DNA of 58,272 nt. It comes from Alphaproteobacteria bacterium. GTDB taxonomy: Bacteria; Pseudomonadota; Alphaproteobacteria; Sphingomonadales; Kordiimonadaceae. Shown here in pieces: positions 16,598-25,149 of the stretch; the first letter of the stretch is position 1, and each line of letters opens with the position of its first letter. Under the pieces are notes generated by a model. It worked only from the letters and a program-made list of their open reading frames with translations, was not told the origin of the DNA and did not search any database. Both the position numbers and the translations under genes were made by a program. The stretch lies in the NCBI GenBank assembly GCA_006226495.1, contig SBGU01000036.1, forward strand, positions 1-58,272. Direction: 5' to 3'.

Positions 16598-16722
16598 CGT
16601 CTTCTCCCAAGCTTTACGCCTTGATTCCGGCTCAATCCGGCACTATCTAGCCGATCTTGAGTTTTGAACCTACACATATTCGGTAGATATATATAAAATC
16701 GGGCGAGGGAGAAACGGGGATC

Positions 16723-17670
16723 GTGCGGGCAGGCATGCGAAAGGTGACAGTATTATTGCTGTTGGTGCTGGTTCTTGGAGCCGGCCCCTTTGTGCTTGCA
16801 CGCTATATGCTCCAGACCTCGCGCATCGTGGCGCTGAACAGCGACCAGCCCAATTATCTGGCGCACCAGTTGCCGCCGCGCGGCAAGGCCCGCATGACAC
16901 CGCGGCTGGCCGGCCTGCTGAACAAGGACATGCATGCGGTCGATTCCGTGCCGCGCGTGTTCCTGGCCCGCCTGCCCGAAAGCCTGCCTGACCTCAAGAA
17001 CGCCCGCAAGCGCAAGCAACAGTTCACCTCGGCCCTGCTGCCCGTGGTGCTGCGCGCGAACGAGCTGATTGTTGCCGACCGCGGCCGCCTTCTGGCGCTG
17101 CGGGGCAAGCTGGAGGAAGGCCGCAGGCTTCGGCCCAGCGAAGAGGAATGGCTTGCGAACAAGGCACGCCAGTATCGGCTGAAACGCCGCAAGAATTTCC
17201 AGACCAAGGATATCGATATCCTTCTGTACCGGGTTGATGTCATCCCGCCGTCCCTTGCACTTGCGCAGGCCGCCATGGAATCGGGCTGGGGCACCAGCCG
17301 TTTTGCCCAGCTTGGCAACGCCCTGTTCGGTGAATGGGTGTGGGGCGATGCCGAAGGCATCCTGCCGAGCGAACGGGAAGAAGGCAAAACCCACCGTATC
17401 AAGAGCTTCGATTATCTTCTGGACAGTGTCATGAGCTACATGACCAACCTGAACCGGCACCCGAGTTATGAAGACCTGCGCCGCCGCCGGGCGGAACTGA
17501 GGGACCTGAATGTGCCGGTCACCGGCCCCGCGCTTGCGCCCGCCCTTGTGGATTATTCCGAGCGTGGCCCCGAGTATGTGAGCGACATCCTCTCCATCAT
17601 CAATTTCAACGACCTTGACGGGCTGGATTATGCCCGCCTCGCGGTCCAGGACACGGACCTGGCACGATGA
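16723..17670 (+). CDS. Bax-like glucosaminidase-domain protein
   Basis: A 315-residue protein with an N-terminal membrane anchor or uncleaved signal (VTVLLLLVLVLGAGPFVLARYML). Then comes the Bax-type region: a helical middle and a glucosaminidase fold with LALAQAAMESGWGTSRFAQLGNALFGEW, where the Glu of AMESGWG is the likely catalytic acid. It should cut peptidoglycan or related glycan in the periplasm. The start codon is GTG at 16723 or ATG at 16735; the ribosome site does not decide. It overlaps panC by 4 bases (ATGA) and diverges from mipZ. Confidence 0.82.
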   Translation: MRAGMRKVTVLLLLVLVLGAGPFVLARYMLQTSRIVALNSDQPNYLAHQLPPRGKARMTPRLAGLLNKDMHAVDSVPRVFLARLPESLPDLKNARKRKQQFTSALLPVVLRANELIVADRGRLLALRGKLEEGRRLRPSEEEWLANKARQYRLKRRKNFQTKDIDILLYRVDVIPPSLALAQAAMESGWGTSRFAQLGNALFGEWVWGDAEGILPSEREEGKTHRIKSFDYLLDSVMSYMTNLNRHPSYEDLRRRRAELRDLNVPVTGPALAPALVDYSERGPEYVSDILSIINFNDLDGLDYARLAVQDTDLAR

Positions 17671-18527
17671 GCGGCACCCTGCCCCCGGTTGTGCGCACGG
17701 TCGCAAGCCTGCGTGCCGAGGTCGCCGCCTGGCGCCGCGAAGGCCTGCGTGTCGGCCTTGTGCCCACCATGGGCGCCCTGCACCATGGCCATCTGTCGCT
17801 GGTGAACGCCATCGCGGAAAAAGCCGACCGGATCGTGGTCTCGATCTTCGTGAACCCGACCCAGTTCGGGCCGACCGAAGACCTGGACAAATACCCGCGC
17901 CAGGAAGAAGCCGACCGCAAGGCGCTGTCGACCACACCCGCAAGCCTGGTGTTCGCGCCCACGGTGGCGGAGATGTACCCGAACGGGTTCGCAAGTACGG
18001 TCAGCGTCAAGGGCATCAGCGATGCCTTCGAGGGCGCCCTGCGCCCCGGGCATTTCGACGGTGTCGCCACAGTGGTCAGCAAACTGTTGCTGCAGTGCCT
18101 GCCCGATGTCGCCATCTTCGGCGAAAAGGATTTCCAGCAACTGGCGGTGATCCGGCGGTTTGTCGCCGACCTGGACATGCCGGTCGAGATCATGGGTGGT
18201 ACCCTGATCCGCGAACCGGACGGCCTGGCCGCTTCGTCGCGCAATGCCTATCTGGACCCGGCCAAACGCACCATTGCCGGCCGCTTCAATGTGATCCTGA
18301 AACAACTGGTGCAGGCGGTCGAAGCCGGCGCGCCACTTCGGGACGCTGAAAAGCGCGCGGCGGACGCCCTGATGGCCGCAGGTTTTGAGGCTGTGGATTA
18401 TGTTTCGGTGGTCGACCCCGCGAGCCTTGAACTGCTGGACACCCACGACCGCGCGGCGCGTGTGCTGGCGGTGGCCCGGCTGGGTGGTGTGCGGCTTCTG
18501 GACAATATGGCGATTGCCGCGCCCTGA
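17667..18527 (+). CDS. panC: Pantothenate synthetase
   Basis: An enzyme of 286 residues that joins pantoate and beta-alanine with ATP to make pantothenate for coenzyme A. The nucleotidyltransferase HIGH-type motif is PTMGALHHGHLSLV. FVNPTQFGPTEDLDKYPR and FGEKDFQQLAVIRR (Lys and Asp for ATP) follow, and the KMSKS-like element is AASSRNAYL. Length and motifs are complete. It is translationally coupled to the Bax-like gene and followed by a terminator. panB and panD are not nearby. Confidence 0.96.
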   Translation: MSGTLPPVVRTVASLRAEVAAWRREGLRVGLVPTMGALHHGHLSLVNAIAEKADRIVVSIFVNPTQFGPTEDLDKYPRQEEADRKALSTTPASLVFAPTVAEMYPNGFASTVSVKGISDAFEGALRPGHFDGVATVVSKLLLQCLPDVAIFGEKDFQQLAVIRRFVADLDMPVEIMGGTLIREPDGLAASSRNAYLDPAKRTIAGRFNVILKQLVQAVEAGAPLRDAEKRAADALMAAGFEAVDYVSVVDPASLELLDTHDRAARVLAVARLGGVRLLDNMAIAAP

Positions 18528-18552
18528 AGCGGCGGCAGTTGCCTGAAAGACG

Positions 18553-18587
18553 AAGGCCCCGGAGCTTTGCGCCGGGGCCTTTTGTTT
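18553..18587 (+). terminator. Rho-independent terminator between panC and the M28 peptidase gene
   Basis: A 10-bp stem (AAGGCCCCGG with CCGGGGCCTT) around a nine-base loop, followed by TTGTTT on the plus strand. The stem has A-rich flanks on the other strand too, so it may serve both convergent genes. Confidence 0.85.
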
Positions 18588-20218
18588 CAGTCTTCGGATT
18601 TTTCATCCGCTTTTTTGTCTGCCGCCTTCTTGTCAGTGGGCAGGGCCTTGGGTTCCGGCTCGCGCGGGAAACGCTCGTCGCGCATCGCGGCATGATACAG
18701 GAAGCTCGCCATAATCACAGCGGCCTGCTTCAGGTCGGCCTCATAGGCATGATCGTAGGTATCGATCTGGCTATGGTGCAGACGGGTATCATAGTCCAGC
18801 GGGTCCTGGATGAACTGGAACCCCGGCAGGCCGATATCGTCGAACACCTCATGGTCGGTGCCGCCGGTGTCGTTCATGCTGATGGTCCCGGCGCCCAGGT
18901 CTTCAAACGGCTTCAGCCAGGCCTTGAAGATCGGCACGGCAGCGGCATTGCCTTCGGCATAGACACCGCGAATTTTGCCGGCACCGTTATCCAGGTTGAA
19001 ATAGGCCGAGAATTTTTCGAACTCGGCACCCTTCCTGATCGGGAACTGGTTGAATTCACGGGTGTAGGGCTCGGAATATTTGAAGGCTTCGTCCGGGTTC
19101 GCGGGGCGCGTGGCCAGATGGTTCAGCACATACTGGTAGGACCCGAAATAGCCCTGTTCCTCGCCGCCCCACAGGCCGACACGGATGGTACGTTTGGGTT
19201 CGACACCCAGCACTTTCAGGATGCGCACGGCTTCCATCACCACGGCAACACCGGCGCCGTCGTCGGTGGCGCCGTCGCCCACAAACCAGCTATCCAGGTG
19301 GCCGCCGGCCATGACGATTTCCGGGTTCTTGCCCTTGCCGGGGATTTCGGCAAGGGTGGAATAGGACTGCATATCGTCGGTATGGAAGCTGGCATCGATA
19401 TCGAGGCTCAGTTTCACGGTTTCACCGTCGTCCATCAGCCGCACCATGCGGGCATAATGTTCAGTCGCCATGCGCACACCCGGAATGGTGGCCTGCAGGC
19501 CCTGTTTGTGCTGGTAACCGCTGGCTTCGATCAGCATGGCGCCGCGCGGGCTTTTGCGCACCATGGCGATGGCGCCTTCCTTGGCCAGGAACTGTTCCAG
19601 CTTATATTGGTTGGCGATATAGTTCGCCCACCAGAGCGCCGGATCGTCCGCCCCGTCCTTCGGAATGCGATAGTTCACCTCTTCCTTGAGCTCTTTCTTG
19701 TCAAGCCGTTCAAAAACCTTGTTTTTCGGCTCTTTCTGTTCCGGCACTGCATCAACAAGAACGATCTTGCCCTTCAGCTTGCCTTCATATTTCGCAAAAT
19801 CTGCCGGCGACTTGATGGGGGCAAAAAAAACCTCGCCTTCCAGCACACCGTCGGTGCCCGGGTGCCAACTGATCGGCAGCGCATAAACCTGCGTGCGGCG
19901 CGGCGCGGTCATGAACACCACAGCCTTGTCGAAGGTCCAGCCGGGGCCGAAGTCGAAACCTTCCAGATGCGCGTTCTTCAGGCCCCATTCCGTAAGCTTG
20001 TCCCGGGTCCAGATATTGGCTTCCTTGAGGCCGGGTGAACCGGTCAGGCGCGGGCCGATATGGTCGGTAAGGTGGCGGAGCGTGTCCATCACTTCCGAGC
20101 GGTTGAACCCCTCGTCCCGGATTTTGGTGACCATGTCCAGATCGACCGGTTCGTCGGCCGCGAATGCGGACAAGGAAAGGCTGCAAGCCGCGACAGCGGC
20201 AGTCAAAAGGCGTTTCAT
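18587..20218 (-). CDS. Secreted M28 family metallopeptidase
   Basis: A protein of 543 residues with a Sec signal peptide (MKRLLTAAVAACSLSLSAFA). A PA-like insert domain occupies about 130-280. The di-zinc peptidase core has GGHLDSWFVGDGATDDGAG (His and bridging Asp), GGEEQGYFGS (catalytic Glu and zinc Glu) and DTGGTDHEVF (last zinc ligand). It probably acts as an aminopeptidase or carboxypeptidase in the periplasm or outside the cell. The C terminus is Lys/Asp/Glu-rich and low-complexity. I used the ATG at 20218 since GGGGAAG precedes it and the signal peptide begins there. Confidence 0.92.
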   Translation of the reverse strand: MKRLLTAAVAACSLSLSAFAADEPVDLDMVTKIRDEGFNRSEVMDTLRHLTDHIGPRLTGSPGLKEANIWTRDKLTEWGLKNAHLEGFDFGPGWTFDKAVVFMTAPRRTQVYALPISWHPGTDGVLEGEVFFAPIKSPADFAKYEGKLKGKIVLVDAVPEQKEPKNKVFERLDKKELKEEVNYRIPKDGADDPALWWANYIANQYKLEQFLAKEGAIAMVRKSPRGAMLIEASGYQHKQGLQATIPGVRMATEHYARMVRLMDDGETVKLSLDIDASFHTDDMQSYSTLAEIPGKGKNPEIVMAGGHLDSWFVGDGATDDGAGVAVVMEAVRILKVLGVEPKRTIRVGLWGGEEQGYFGSYQYVLNHLATRPANPDEAFKYSEPYTREFNQFPIRKGAEFEKFSAYFNLDNGAGKIRGVYAEGNAAAVPIFKAWLKPFEDLGAGTISMNDTGGTDHEVFDDIGLPGFQFIQDPLDYDTRLHHSQIDTYDHAYEADLKQAAVIMASFLYHAAMRDERFPREPEPKALPTDKKAADKKADEKSED

Positions 20219-20306
20219 GTACTTCCCCAGGTGCGGGCAAGGAACGGCCAACCCCGTTCCGTGCCGGCATGTCACTATTTACTTCCCGGCCCCGCAGGCC
20301 GCGAGG

Positions 20307-21113
20307 TCAGCGCTCCAAGCCATCCTGGAACCAGTCATAGTCCCTGAAGGGTTTGAGGGGTTCGACCCCCGCACAGACAAATCGCAGATCGCAGGCCCAG
20401 TCTTCAAACCGGGTGAGCAGCGGCCAAAGCTCTCGCTGCCACACCGGCTTCAGAATATTCATAACGGCAATGACATAATCAGGGAAGCGCACAAAATCCC
20501 CGAAGGCCCGGCTTTCCTCTATAATTAGTTTAGAGAGGCGCCCCAGGAAACAGACCCGTTCAATCAGCCGTGCGCCATAGTCGCCCGGCAGGGCCTCGAG
20601 TTCCCGGCGCATCATGCCGGCCACGCGCCGCGCCAGCGCACCATCGAAGGCCAGATGGTCCTCGACCCGGCTGAAATGGTCACCCTTCAGGGCATTGGCC
20701 GCAATCAGCGCCCGGCGCCTGAGGTCGCTTGGCAGTTCCTGGAAACCGCTTGCAAGCCAGAAGGCGATCCGGTTCCGAAGCCGCTCGACCGAACCACCCT
20801 TGATGATGAAATCGTCGCCGCCGGCCCGAAGGCCACCGCGCACGATATCGATATCGTCATAGCCCGTCAGGTAAACGACCGGCATCATCTTCAGCCCGCT
20901 GCGTTCCAGCGCATCGACAAAATCGAAACCGCCCTCGCCCGGCATCTGCACATCGCTGATGACCAGCGACGGCCGGTAGGCGCGCACCAGCGACAGCGCT
21001 TCTCCGGCTGTTTCGGCGATAATTGTTTCGAATCCGAACTGTTTCACGGCTGCTGCGTGAATTCGCAGCACAACAGGTTCGTCGTCGACCAGTAGAATCG
21101 GTCCAGTGTTCAT
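20307..21113 (-). CDS. Response regulator with unrecognised C-terminal domain
   Basis: A 268-residue protein. Residues 1-120 are a REC domain with acidic LVDDEP, phospho-acceptor Asp54 (VISDVQMPG), Thr in VYLTGYDD and a Lys in FIIKGGS. The remaining 150 residues are helical (for example ELPSDLRRRALIAANALKG and ERVCFLGRLSKLIIEESRAF). They show no helix-turn-helix, GGDEF, EAL or kinase motif that I can identify. There is no partner kinase nearby. It starts 12 bases after mgtE, so it is probably co-transcribed with the magnesium transporter. Function unknown. Confidence 0.78.
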   Translation of the reverse strand: MNTGPILLVDDEPVVLRIHAAAVKQFGFETIIAETAGEALSLVRAYRPSLVISDVQMPGEGGFDFVDALERSGLKMMPVVYLTGYDDIDIVRGGLRAGGDDFIIKGGSVERLRNRIAFWLASGFQELPSDLRRRALIAANALKGDHFSRVEDHLAFDGALARRVAGMMRRELEALPGDYGARLIERVCFLGRLSKLIIEESRAFGDFVRFPDYVIAVMNILKPVWQRELWPLLTRFEDWACDLRFVCAGVEPLKPFRDYDWFQDGLER

Positions 21114-21125
21114 CGGTATCAGGCT

Positions 21126-22607
21126 CTAGAGCAGGAAAATTGCGGCCATTCCCAAGAAGGCAAAAAATCCGATCACATCGGTGATCGTGGTCACAAACAC
21201 ACTGGAGGCCACGGCCGGGTCTATACCTGCCCGGTTCAGCCCCATGGGCACCAACACCCCAAACAGTCCCGCGACAAACAGGTTCATGATCATCGCAGCG
21301 GCAAAAATGCCGCCCAGCATCGGGTTGCCGAACCAGGCCCAAGCCACCGCGCCTGAAACGATGGCCAGGGCGACGCCGTTCAAAAGCGCCGCCAGCACTT
21401 CCCGGTTCACGACCCTGAGCGCGTTGGTGGCGCTCAGTTCCTTGGTCGCGATGGCCCGCACGGCCACGGTCATGGTCTGGGTGCCGGCATTGCCGCCCAT
21501 CGAGGCGACAATCGGCATCAGGACCGCCAGCGCGACCATCTGTTCGATAGTAGCGTCAAACATGCCAATGACAAAGGACGCAAGCACAGCCGTGCCCAAA
21601 TTGACAAACAGCCAGGCGAAGCGGCTTTTGACCACCTCGACAAAATTCTCGTTCACGCCCGATTCTTCGCGCACACCGGCAAGGGCCAGGATGTCTTCCT
21701 CGGCCTCGTCGCCGATAACCTCGACGATGTCATCCACCGTGACCACACCGACAAGGCGCTGGCTGTCGTCGACAACTGCCGCCGAAATCAGGTGATATTT
21801 GCTGAACTGATACGCCACCTCTTCTTGGTCGGCGGTGACCGAGATCACATGGGGTTCACGGTCCATGATCTCGCCGATGGTGACCGGGCGGTTGGTGCGC
21901 ATCACGCGCGACAGCGGCACCTTGCCCACGGGCCGGTGCGCCGGGTCGACGACAAAAATATCGTAGAAATCGTCCGGGATATCCTCGGCTTCGTTGCGCA
22001 GGTAATCGATGGTCTGGCCTACGGTCCAGAATTCAGGCACGGCCACAAGGTCGCGCTGCATCAGGCGACCGGCGGATTCCTCGGGGAAGCTCAGGCTTTC
22101 CTCGATCGCGACCCGGTCGTCGGCGGCCAGCGCGCGCAGGACCTCTTCCCGGTCCTCGGGTTCCAGTTCCTCAAGAACATAAACCGCGTCATCGGTCTCG
22201 AGCTCGGTCACCGCATCGGCGATCAGCTCGTTGGACATGGTTTCATAAAGGTCGGCCTGGGCCGCCCCCTCAACCTCGATCAGGACATCGGGATCAAGCC
22301 GTTCACCCAGAAGTTCGATGAAAGCGACCCGCTGGCTGGACGGCAGCACTTCAAGCAGGTCGGCCACGTCGGCGGCGTGCAGTTCCTCGACCAGTTCATG
22401 CGCGCGGTCGCCGTCCTCGTCGCGCAGAGCCTGGTGGACCTGCGACAGGAATTCGCGCGACAGGTGAACGTCGGTCTGGGGGCCTTCGTGGGCTTCTTCT
22501 TCCGCTTCGGGCAGTTCAGGTTCTTCAGGCACATGTGCATGTTCCTGCGCTGCCATCGGCGGCAGTTCTTCGCCCGGCTGATTCGGATCGCGCCCTGTCT
22601 CTGCCAT
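21126..22607 (-). CDS. mgtE: Magnesium transporter MgtE
   Basis: A 493-residue Mg2+ channel. The cytoplasmic N domain is rich in Leu and acidic residues (about 50-180). It is followed by a CBS pair (about 180-300, with ...RTNRPVTIGEIMDREPHVISV and VVDDSQRLVGVVTVDDIVEVI) that senses Mg2+. Five transmembrane helices fill the C-terminal 170 residues, including the conserved pore stretch ASMGGNAGTQ. The first 40 residues are Glu/Pro-rich. ATG at 22607 has AGGGGGA upstream. The 159-base leader holds two hairpins (see findings). Confidence 0.95.
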   Translation of the reverse strand: MAETGRDPNQPGEELPPMAAQEHAHVPEEPELPEAEEEAHEGPQTDVHLSREFLSQVHQALRDEDGDRAHELVEELHAADVADLLEVLPSSQRVAFIELLGERLDPDVLIEVEGAAQADLYETMSNELIADAVTELETDDAVYVLEELEPEDREEVLRALAADDRVAIEESLSFPEESAGRLMQRDLVAVPEFWTVGQTIDYLRNEAEDIPDDFYDIFVVDPAHRPVGKVPLSRVMRTNRPVTIGEIMDREPHVISVTADQEEVAYQFSKYHLISAAVVDDSQRLVGVVTVDDIVEVIGDEAEEDILALAGVREESGVNENFVEVVKSRFAWLFVNLGTAVLASFVIGMFDATIEQMVALAVLMPIVASMGGNAGTQTMTVAVRAIATKELSATNALRVVNREVLAALLNGVALAIVSGAVAWAWFGNPMLGGIFAAAMIMNLFVAGLFGVLVPMGLNRAGIDPAVASSVFVTTITDVIGFFAFLGMAAIFLL

Positions 22608-22766
22608 GACCGGTCCCCCTTCTGCTTCTGGTTTTTCCAGATTTGTCCGGTGCCGGCGTTCGCCGGACCAACCGATTGCCCTATGGCTCCTTGATAGAAG
22701 AAAGCGCCCCAGGTTTCCAGTCTCGGCACAATAATTTTTTGGTACGCCGGGTCGGGCGTGCGGGTC

Positions 22767-24386
22767 CTAATAGGCTAGCAACTCCGGTGTGAAACCGTTT
22801 TCGGCGGCGCGGGCGTCCCAGTGCGCGGCGCTGTGCCGTTCGCCCGGCGGCACCCAGCCGGCTTCCAGCATGCGGGCGAACACATATTGCCCCAGGGGGT
22901 TTTCCTTGGTGGCCGCGGTACGCGCCCATTTGACCGCCAGTTCCCGCTTGAAGTCGCCGATGGCACCGTCGAACGCCAGCCAGGCAAACAGGGCCGCAGC
23001 TTCGGTGTTGCCGCGGTCGGCGGCACGGCTGAGGAAAAATCCGATCATATGGGCAAGTTTCTGGTCCCAGGGTTTGTGTTTCATCAGGTTGCTGGCAATT
23101 TCCAGATACAGATGCACGCCCTGCACACCCCGGCGCACGGTGCCCAGCACTTCAACAATGCCGGGCATATGCTCGGCCGGTATCTGCACCACCCCCAACT
23201 CGCGCTGGATCACCACCGCCAGCCGTTCGTCTGAAATGATGGCGTCGGCCACCACGGGCACTTCGGACTGGTGGGGCGACGTGTAGGTCGAATGCTGGAT
23301 CACGAGCTCGGCGCTGTTGTCTTCCTGCATGGCCAAAAGATCGCGTTTCACCTCGGGTGTCCAGGTCGGCAGGGCCACGTCGCCCCGCGCACGGAAGTCA
23401 TCCATCAGCGCAGCAAACTGGCGGTCGAGCTCGGTCTCCACTGGCAACTCGCCCGACACCAGATGTTCCAGCGCTTCCTGGCTGTTGATGCAGGTGATCG
23501 ACACGGTGAAGTGCGATGCCACAGTGCCCGGGCGGATGCCGCTTGTGGGTGCCGCGCCCAGCACACCGGCCACGGAAATATCATCCTCGTAGGATGCACG
23601 CCGGTCGATGATCTCGAAATTGTTGCGGATCGTGATCCAGGTGAAGGTCAGCAGCCGCAGTATCGCGTCGGGGATGGGCTTGCCCTCTTTCGCGGCCCGG
23701 ATTGCCCAGGTCGAAATACCCATGACATTGGTGTTTTCGAACAGGTCGGTCAGGCGCGGGTGCTTCAGGAGGAACGGCTGGGTCCACAGCCGGTGTTCGG
23801 CCCCGAAACCCCGGTACAGCGCGTCATAGCGGGAATCGAAATGGGCCATCTGCAGAAGGTCCTCTTTCATCCCGTAGTAGGAAAAATCGCTGGCATAGAA
23901 ACAGGCGGTCGCCACCACGGCAAAGGCCGCGACCCGGCGGCTGAACACCGGCCCCAGCGCACCGAACGACAGGGCCGGCAAGGGCCCCACCTCAAGCTGC
24001 GGCCGGAACTGGCGCACGGCACTGGTGGTACGGTCGGTGCGAAGTTTCAGCACGGCTGCGCCATCCGGCACCTGTTTCAGGCCGTTATAAAGCGCCTTGT
24101 TCTGCGCAAGCGTGTTGCCGGACGACACCAGGGTCGGCGCCACGCTTTCGACAATGCCGATGCCATATTGTTCCAGCTCTTCCCTGAGGCCGGGGATCTT
24201 GTCGATCTCGCCCTTCCATGTCGACAGGATGATGCCGTCCATGACGCCGCTTTCGCGTTCAGCCAACAGGGCCGCCAGGGTGACGCGGAATTCGAGCTCG
24301 TCGCGCATCTGACCACAGACCACGGCATAATTGAGCGGACGACCGTCCGCCTTCGCCATGCCCTCATGATTTTCGGATGCTGTCAT
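22767..24386 (-). CDS. WavE-like protein with C-terminal Sel1-like repeats
   Basis: A protein of 539 residues with no signal peptide. The N-terminal 330 residues resemble the WavE lipopolysaccharide-synthesis family: a Rossmann-like start (YAVVCGQMRDEL), IILSTWKGEID, then VLKLRTDRTT with the Arg-Thr-Asp motif and FYASDFSYYGMKEDLLQM. The last 120 residues have two or three Sel1/TPR-like units (GFFLSRAADRGNTEAAALFAWLAF; WARTAATKENPLGQYVFARMLEAG). It may transfer sugar to LPS core or another glycan; this is inference from family resemblance. The start used is ATG at 24386; ATG at 24359 is an alternative. Confidence 0.6.
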   Translation of the reverse strand: MTASENHEGMAKADGRPLNYAVVCGQMRDELEFRVTLAALLAERESGVMDGIILSTWKGEIDKIPGLREELEQYGIGIVESVAPTLVSSGNTLAQNKALYNGLKQVPDGAAVLKLRTDRTTSAVRQFRPQLEVGPLPALSFGALGPVFSRRVAAFAVVATACFYASDFSYYGMKEDLLQMAHFDSRYDALYRGFGAEHRLWTQPFLLKHPRLTDLFENTNVMGISTWAIRAAKEGKPIPDAILRLLTFTWITIRNNFEIIDRRASYEDDISVAGVLGAAPTSGIRPGTVASHFTVSITCINSQEALEHLVSGELPVETELDRQFAALMDDFRARGDVALPTWTPEVKRDLLAMQEDNSAELVIQHSTYTSPHQSEVPVVADAIISDERLAVVIQRELGVVQIPAEHMPGIVEVLGTVRRGVQGVHLYLEIASNLMKHKPWDQKLAHMIGFFLSRAADRGNTEAAALFAWLAFDGAIGDFKRELAVKWARTAATKENPLGQYVFARMLEAGWVPPGERHSAAHWDARAAENGFTPELLAY

Positions 24387-24510
24387 GCTGCTGCCGGCCC
24401 CCTTGTCCCGGTTCGAGGTGTCGGACCTAACTAGCGCATGCGACGCCCGCCTTTCAAGCATGCTGTCGCACGCGGCGGCTTTCGGGGACCGAGAGGTGGC
24501 CTGAAAAGCA

Positions 24511-24540
24511 GAAAACCCGAAGGCTTTCACCTTCGGGTTT
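24511..24540 (-). terminator. Terminator downstream of tRNA-Leu
   Basis: A perfect 11-bp stem, AAACCCGAAGG with its complement, around a six-base loop, followed on the minus strand by TTTTC. It lies just past the tRNA 3' end. Confidence 0.85.
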
Positions 24541-24545
24541 ACATA

Positions 24546-24632
24546 TGGTGCGGTCGAGAAGACTCGAACTTCCACGGGAGTTACCCCACAGCGACCTCAA
24601 CGCTGCGCGTCTACCAATTCCGCCACGACCGC
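24546..24632 (-). tRNA. tRNA-Leu (anticodon GAG)
   Basis: An 87-nt class II tRNA with the CCA end encoded. The acceptor stem pairs GCGGTCG with CGACCGC. The D arm is GGCGGAATTGGTAGACGC, the anticodon loop reads TTGAGGT (GAG, decoding CTC/CTT leucine codons), the variable arm is long, and the T arm is GTTCGAGTC. It stands alone between protein genes, with a terminator immediately after. A possible promoter upstream (TTGCGG-N17-TAGCTA on the minus strand) is weak. Confidence 0.96.
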
Positions 24633-24702
24633 ATCGGAACGGGCGCTTAGCTAACAGAAAGAAAACACCCCCGCAAGGGGAAAACGACATGAAAATGAAA
24701 TG

Positions 24703-24730
24703 AAATGAAAAAGCCCCGGAATTCCGGGGC
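24703..24730 (-). terminator. Terminator after the SPOA/FliN-like gene
   Basis: A perfect 18-base palindrome (GCCCCGGAA and complement, 24713-24730) followed on the minus strand by TTTTTCATTTC. It lies 13 bases beyond the FliN-like stop codon. Confidence 0.85.
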
Positions 24731-24743
24731 CTGGCGGTCCTTG

Positions 24744-24986
24744 TCAGACCTGAAGCTGGCTCATCATGCGGGTAATGGAGACCCCGATTTTTTCACCCAC
24801 GATCATGATCTCGCCCCGCGCGATCAGTTCACCGTTGGCATAGATCCAGCATTCGTCCTCATGCTTGGCATCAAGGTCGATCACTGCACCGCGGCCCATC
24901 TTCAGAAGCTGGCGCACCGGCATGTGGGTGCGCCCCAGCACAACGGTGATTTCAACAGCGACTCGATTGACGGAATGAAAGCTCAT
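24744..24986 (-). CDS. FliN/SPOA-domain protein
   Basis: A protein of only 80 residues that is essentially one SPOA domain. [31 protein letters not shown], then [17 protein letters not shown] and KIGVSITRM, match the FliN C-ring core. FliN of E. coli is 137 residues, so the N-terminal flexible part is missing. The ATG at 24986 has AAAGGAAA upstream. No flagellar or type III secretion gene is in the window, so this is a lone copy. It could serve a C-ring assembled from genes elsewhere or have another partner. Confidence 0.82.
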   Translation of the reverse strand: MSFHSVNRVAVEITVVLGRTHMPVRQLLKMGRGAVIDLDAKHEDECWIYANGELIARGEIMIVGEKIGVSITRMMSQLQV

Positions 24987-25149
24987 GGGTTTCCTTTCGC
25001 CGCCATCATGGCGCGGCATTCTTATCAAATGCTTAACCAAAGCCGGCGTCAACATCAAGAAACATGCAACATGCACCTTGATCAGGCTTGGCCCGATGGC
25101 CAAATGGCGCTATGAACGCCCGCGAAACAGACGCAAAAGGCCGCATCCG

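Noticed and set aside
24663-24680. CCCC-GCAA-GGGG hairpin upstream of the tRNA
   Set aside because: Only a four-pair stem with no T-run on either strand; it does not fit a terminator or riboswitch.
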